Positions 60,342 to 64,000 of a stretch of 64,000 nt of DNA are shown here, piece by piece. How positions within the stretch are numbered: position 1 is the first letter of the stretch; each line of letters starts with the position of its first letter. The notes beneath the pieces are model-generated. The model was given only the letters and a program-made list of their open reading frames with translations, searched no databases and was not told the DNA's origin. The position numbers were made by a program, and so were the translations under genes. Source of the DNA: Sinomonas sp. ASV322 (lineage in GTDB: Bacteria; Actinomycetota; Actinomycetes; Actinomycetales; Micrococcaceae); the NCBI RefSeq assembly GCF_030908245.1, contig NZ_JAVFJJ010000017.1, positions 1 through 64,000 on the forward strand, written 5' to 3'.

Positions 60342-60404
60342 CTGGGGCGGTTGGAACAGAAACTGGGGCGGTTGGAACAAGAACTGGGGAGGTCGGCGGA
60401 GAAA
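60342..60404 (+). repeat. Three 21-bp repeat units, direct orientation
   Basis: Units at 60342, 60363 and 60384 (CTGGGGNGGTYGG core). With the inverted units 80 bases upstream they can form a long imperfect hairpin between csrA and fliA. The rest of the 60131-60600 gap is Pro/Arg-codon-like GC-rich sequence with no credible gene. Confidence 0.85.
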
Positions 60405-60615
60405 GTGGAGCTTCGCCGCCGCGGCCCTGACCCGACCGCGGCCCTGACCCGACCGACTCCCGCACCCGACCGCCCGCCCCGCGCCCCCAATCCACCCGCC
60501 CGCCCCGCCCCCCCATCCACCCGCCCGCCCCGCCCCCCTCCCGAAACCGCAACCACACGCTCGCAACCCCGCCCGCAGTCGTGACGCCGTCTGTCAAGTC
60601 CGCGACACGCAGCGA

Positions 60616-60664
60616 TTAGACATGTACAACCTCGTCTTAGACATGTACAAATGGACATGTCCAA
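60616..60664. promoter_or_regulatory. Operator-like array upstream of fliA
   Basis: TTAGACATGTACAA occurs exactly at 60616-60629 and 60637-60650 (21 bp apart, two helical turns), followed by the palindromic relative TGGACATGTCCAA at 60652-60664. AT-rich against its surroundings, 70-115 bases before fliA. Confidence 0.75.
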
Positions 60665-60732
60665 CGGGATGGTCGGTTTGAGCTGCCCAATCCTGCGGGC
60701 TCCAGTTCGCGCAGGCTATGGAGGGGGCGCAC

Positions 60733-61569
60733 ATGAACATCGACGAGCGGAACCGTCTCGTGGTGGAGAATCTGCCGCTGGTCGGCTACCTCGTCTCCGA
60801 CCTCTGCGCGCGCGCCACGCACCTCTCGCGAGAGGAGATGGCCTCGGCGGGGTCGCTGGGCCTCGTCCTCGCGGCCGACTCCTTCGATCCCACGGCCGGC
60901 GTCCCGTTCGGGGCCTTCGCGCGCCGGCGCATCACGGGAGCGCTCATGGACGAGCTCCGCTCGATCGACTGGGCCGGACGCGGCGCCCGCAAGCGCATCA
61001 AGGCCGTCCAGGCGGTCGTCGAGACGCTCACGGGGGCTCTCGGTCGCCGCCCGTCGAATGACGAGATCGCGGCGGCCCTCGGCGTCTCGCGCAGCGACGT
61101 CGAGACGGCGGCCGCGGACGCCGCCCGGACGGTCGGCCAGCTCGACGAGGCCGTTGCGGAGACGCTTGTCGCGGAGACGGTCAGCCCCGAAGACGCGGCC
61201 CTAGCGGGCGAGCAGACCCGCTACGTGCGGGCCGCCGTCGCCTCCCTCCCCGAACGGCTCCGCCACGTCATCACGGCCATCTACCTCGAGGGGCTCAGCG
61301 TCAAGGAGGTGGCCGACACGCTCGGCGTCACGTCGTCGGCCGTGTCCCAGCAGCGCAGCGAGGCGATCCGCCTCCTCCGCGACGGCCTCACGCTCCACTA
61401 TGCCGACGCGCCGGCGTCCGCGCTCGACGTGCCGGGTGCAATGCCCGGCTCCGAGCGGCAGCCGTCCGCCCGGCACGCCGCCTATCTGCAGGCCTTCGCC
61501 GACTCGGTCCACGAGATCAAGCGGATGGGCGTGCCCGCGGCCGCGCTCGTGGCCCGCGCGGCGTCCTGA
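60733..61569 (+). CDS. fliA: RNA polymerase sigma factor FliA (sigma-28/WhiG type)
   Basis: A 278-residue flagellar sigma factor. Region 2 includes NLPLVGYLVSDL, AGSLGLVLAADSFDP and FGAFARRRITGALMDELRSIDW. Region 3 is GRRPSNDEIAAALGVS. Region 4 is the LSVKEVADTLGVTSSAVSQQRSEAIRLL helix-turn-helix. A C-terminal extension of about 55 residues follows. ATG 60733 with GGAGGGGG. It should read the TAAC-N15-GCCGATAG promoters in this window. Confidence 0.95.
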   Translation: MNIDERNRLVVENLPLVGYLVSDLCARATHLSREEMASAGSLGLVLAADSFDPTAGVPFGAFARRRITGALMDELRSIDWAGRGARKRIKAVQAVVETLTGALGRRPSNDEIAAALGVSRSDVETAAADAARTVGQLDEAVAETLVAETVSPEDAALAGEQTRYVRAAVASLPERLRHVITAIYLEGLSVKEVADTLGVTSSAVSQQRSEAIRLLRDGLTLHYADAPASALDVPGAMPGSERQPSARHAAYLQAFADSVHEIKRMGVPAAALVARAAS

Positions 61570-61681
61570 GCGCCGCGGCCCGAGGGCCCGCGTGCGAGCG
61601 ATGCGCGCGGGACAACCCGGGCGAATGTCTGTGACCCGCAATACACTTCACCCGTAGGCTCAGTGTCGAGGGGAGACTCTT

Positions 61682-62908
61682 GTGGACGTCGGCATCGCGA
61701 GGGAACGGATCGAAGGGGAGAGGCGCGTCGCCGCGACCCCGGAATCCGTGCGGCAGCTCGTCGGGCTCGGCCTCGGGGTGAGGATTGAGGCCGGCGCGGG
61801 CGCCTCCGCGGGCCATGCCGACGCCGACTACGAGGCCGCCGGTGCGCGCATCGTGCCGGTTCTCGACGTCGGCGCGGTCGACGTCGTCGCCCACGTCCGC
61901 CCGCTCGACCCGACGACGGCGGCCCGCCTCAAGCCCGGTGCCGTCACCGTTGGCCTCGCCTCGCCGTCGACCGAGCTCCCCACGGTCCGCGCGCTCGCCG
62001 CGGCGCACGCCGCGGCCTTCGCGCTCGAGCTCGTGCCCCGCATCTCGCGCGCACAGTCGATGGACGCGCTCACGTCCCAGGCCCTCGTGACCGGGTACCG
62101 CTGCGTGCTCGAGGCCGCGATCCGCTTCCCGCGCTTCTTCCCGCTCTACATGACGGCGGCAGGCACGGTCCCGCCGGCGCGAGTGCTCGTGCTGGGGGCG
62201 GGCGTTGCGGGCCTCCAGGCCATTGGCACGGCCAAGCGGCTCGGCGCGCGCGTCTCCGCGAACGACATTCGCCCCGCCTCCGCTGACGAGGTCGCGTCGA
62301 TGGGCGGAACGTTCATCCGCCTCGACCTCGAGACGGCCGAGGCCTCCGGCGGCTACGCGCGCGAGCTCACGGCGGACCGCGGCGCGCTCCAGCGCCAGCT
62401 CCTCGCGCCCCACGTCGCGGAGGCGGACGTCCTCATCACGACGGCGGCCGTCCCCGGGCGCCGGGCTCCGCTCCTCGTCACGAAGGACATGGTCGCGGCG
62501 ATGCGGCCGGGGTCCGTCGTCGTCGACATGGCGGCGGAGTCGGGAGGGAACGTCGAGGGCTCGGTCCCCGGCGAGGACGTCGCCGTCCCGACGGCCGACG
62601 GCGACGGCGAGGTCATCGTCGTCGGCCTCAAGGACGCCGCGTCCGACATGGCCGCGGACGCCTCGCGGCTCTACGCGAAGAACGTCGCGAACTTCATCGC
62701 CCTCATGACGTCCGAGGGCGAGGTGGTGCCGGACTTCTCCGACGAGGTCGTTGCCGGGGCGTGCCTGACGTACGACGGCGAGGTGCGGCACGAGCCGACG
62801 GCGGAGGCCCTCGCGGCGCTCGCCTCGGCGACGGCGGGCCCCGGAGGGCCTGGCCAGGGCGGGCTGGGTGGACGGTTGGACGAAGAGATCGAGGGAGGAG
62901 CCGGCTGA
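61682..62908 (+). CDS. pntAA: NAD(P) transhydrogenase subunit alpha, part 1 (PntAA)
   Basis: NAD(H)-binding domain I of the proton-translocating transhydrogenase, 408 residues, alanine-dehydrogenase-like. It shows RVAATPESVRQL, the VLVLGAGVAGLQAIGTAKRLGA nucleotide fold and MAAESGGNVEGS. The membrane part is a separate gene, as in many actinobacteria. GTG start. Confidence 0.95.
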   Translation: MDVGIARERIEGERRVAATPESVRQLVGLGLGVRIEAGAGASAGHADADYEAAGARIVPVLDVGAVDVVAHVRPLDPTTAARLKPGAVTVGLASPSTELPTVRALAAAHAAAFALELVPRISRAQSMDALTSQALVTGYRCVLEAAIRFPRFFPLYMTAAGTVPPARVLVLGAGVAGLQAIGTAKRLGARVSANDIRPASADEVASMGGTFIRLDLETAEASGGYARELTADRGALQRQLLAPHVAEADVLITTAAVPGRRAPLLVTKDMVAAMRPGSVVVDMAAESGGNVEGSVPGEDVAVPTADGDGEVIVVGLKDAASDMAADASRLYAKNVANFIALMTSEGEVVPDFSDEVVAGACLTYDGEVRHEPTAEALAALASATAGPGGPGQGGLGGRLDEEIEGGAG

Positions 62909-63222
62909 TGGGCGGGATCGAACTGCTCACGATCACGGTGCTGGCCGTGTTCGTGGGCTTCGAAGTGGTTTCGAAGGTGTCGAGCATCCTGCACACGCCG
63001 CTCATGTCGGGGGCGAACGCGATCCACGGCATCATCCTCGTCGGGGCCATCACTGTTGCCGGGCAAGCCACAGACGGGTGGGTGCTCGCGGTGGCGCTGC
63101 TCGCCGTCGTCCTCGCCACGGCGAACCTCGTCGGCGGGTTCGTCGTGACGGACCGGATGCTCGAGATGTTCCGGGGACGGAAGCCCGCAGGGCAGGACGC
63201 GTCGAAGGAGGGAGCCAAGTGA
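62908..63222 (+). CDS. pntAB: NAD(P) transhydrogenase subunit alpha, part 2 (PntAB)
   Basis: A 104-residue membrane segment with three helices (LLTITVLAVFVGFEVVSKVS, THTPLMSGANAIHGI-like region, LLAVVLATANLVGGFVVT). One-base overlap with pntAA and GTGA overlap with pntB. Confidence 0.93.
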   Translation: MGGIELLTITVLAVFVGFEVVSKVSSILHTPLMSGANAIHGIILVGAITVAGQATDGWVLAVALLAVVLATANLVGGFVVTDRMLEMFRGRKPAGQDASKEGAK

Positions 63223-64000
63223 CCCTCGCGTTGACCATCCTTGACCCCACATGGACCGCGCTGCTCTACCTCCTTGCAGCGGTCTCCTTCATCCTCGCCC
63301 TCAAGGGCCTCAGCTCGCCCAAGCACGCGCGGCGCGGCAATCTCGTCGGCGCATTCGGCGCGCTCGTTGCCCTCGTGACGGTGTTCCTCGCGAGCCGGCT
63401 CGAGAACATCCCGTGGATCCTCGGGGCGATCGTGGTCGGATCGGCCATTGCGGCCCCCGTCGCGCGGCGCGTCAAGATGACCCAGATGCCCCAGCTCGTC
63501 GCGATGTTCAACGGCGTGGGCGGCGGCGCCGCGGCGCTCGTGGCGCTGCTCGAGCTCCCGCACGCCGAGGACGGCTGGCTGCGGCTCGCGATCGTGTTCA
63601 CGCTGTTCGTCGGGGCGGTCTCGTTCGCGGGCTCCGCCGTGACGTTCGCGAAACTCCAGGAGCTCATGACGACTCGCCCCGTCGTGTTCCCCGGTCTGCC
63701 CGTGCTCATGGGCGTCGTGCTCGTCACGGCGGTGGGCACGGCGGCGGCCGTCGTCATGGGCGGCTCGGTGGGCCTCGCCGTCGTCCTTCTCGCGGTGGGG
63801 CTCGTTACCGGAGTGTTCCTCGTGCTCCCGGTGGGCGGCGCGGACGTGCCGATCGTCATCTCGCTGCTCAACGCGTTCACGGGTCTCGCCGTGGCCGCCT
63901 CGGGGCTCGTGCTCGGCAACGTGCTGCTCGTCGTCGCCGGCACGCTCGTGGGGGCCTCCGGTACGATCCTCACCCGGCTCATGGCCGCCGCGATGGGCCG
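63219..64000 (+). CDS. pntB: NAD(P) transhydrogenase subunit beta PntB, 3'-partial
   Basis: N-terminal membrane domain of PntB, about 260 residues before the window ends. Eight or so hydrophobic helices with LSSPKHARRGN, QLVAMFNGVGGGAAAL and GADVPIVISLLNAFTGLAVAASG, the proton-channel region. The NADP-binding domain lies beyond the edge. GTG start after a GGAGGGAG site. Confidence 0.95.
   Translation, partial: MTLALTILDPTWTALLYLLAAVSFILALKGLSSPKHARRGNLVGAFGALVALVTVFLASRLENIPWILGAIVVGSAIAAPVARRVKMTQMPQLVAMFNGVGGGAAALVALLELPHAEDGWLRLAIVFTLFVGAVSFAGSAVTFAKLQELMTTRPVVFPGLPVLMGVVLVTAVGTAAAVVMGGSVGLAVVLLAVGLVTGVFLVLPVGGADVPIVISLLNAFTGLAVAASGLVLGNVLLVVAGTLVGASGTILTRLMAAAMG

Noticed and set aside
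60179-60404. CRISPR-like array
   Set aside because: The 21-bp units are directly abutting with no spacers, are degenerate and change orientation; no cas genes are present.

Overview
Organism and evidence. The window is about 70 percent G+C, with abundant GTG and TTG starts and tightly overlapping ATGA/GTGA gene junctions. It contains a DUF222/HNH gene, an AbiEi-type protein with a nuclease-like tail, WhiG/FliA-type promoters and a Gram-positive flagellar gene set with no L- or P-ring genes. This points to a motile actinobacterium, probably Micrococcaceae (Arthrobacter/Sinomonas-like). The genus is an inference. No rRNA, tRNA, CRISPR array, integrase or complete insertion sequence was seen. 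LAYOUT. (1) 0-2.4 kb: a DUF222/HNH endonuclease-like gene and a small VOC protein. (2) 2.4-13.0 kb: first flagellar operon flgB-flgC-fliE-fliF-fliG-fliH-fliI-fliJ-NlpC/P60-fliK-flgD-flgE, headed by a FliA-type promoter and closed by a strong hairpin. (3) 13.0-48.9 kb: about 36 kb of unrelated genes between the two flagellar operons. They are: a stand-alone condensation-domain protein; hydrolases; ohrR/ohr with a perfect operator; IclR with a 3-oxoacid CoA-transferase/thiolase operon; a 1.2-kb AbiEi/nuclease cassette between inverted repeats; RibA-like and MerR-like genes; a complete non-phosphorylating L-fucose pathway with fucosidase, ABC importer and GntR regulator; a LysR gene; a gamma-glutamyl pathway (permease, GntR, glutamine-synthetase-like, aldehyde dehydrogenase, SDR, amidase); and malQ. 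(4) 48.9-61.6 kb: second flagellar operon flbD-motA-motB-[ATPase remnant]-fliM-fliN-fliO-fliP-fliQ-fliR-flhB-flhA-flhF-like-csrA, then fliA. It starts with the same FliA-type promoter. (5) 61.7-64.0 kb: the proton-translocating transhydrogenase operon pntAA-pntAB-pntB, running off the window. HOW IT WORKS TOGETHER. The two flagellar operons encode the rod, MS ring, C ring, export gate, ATPase, hook, stator and FliA. Shared TAAC-N15-GCCGATAG promoters would let FliA drive both halves although 36 kb separates them. fliL is missing from its usual place between motB and fliM. A 5'-truncated antisense ATPase fragment sits there, followed by a third FliA-like promoter that abuts the fliM start. The fucose genes share an ACATC-S-GATGT operator in three promoter regions. 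Several repeat families that feature types do not explain are described: a 60-79 nt inverted pair, a 21-nt intergenic module, a short GGACGACGGCG element found both in hairpins and in protein linkers, and a 14-nt array before fliA.
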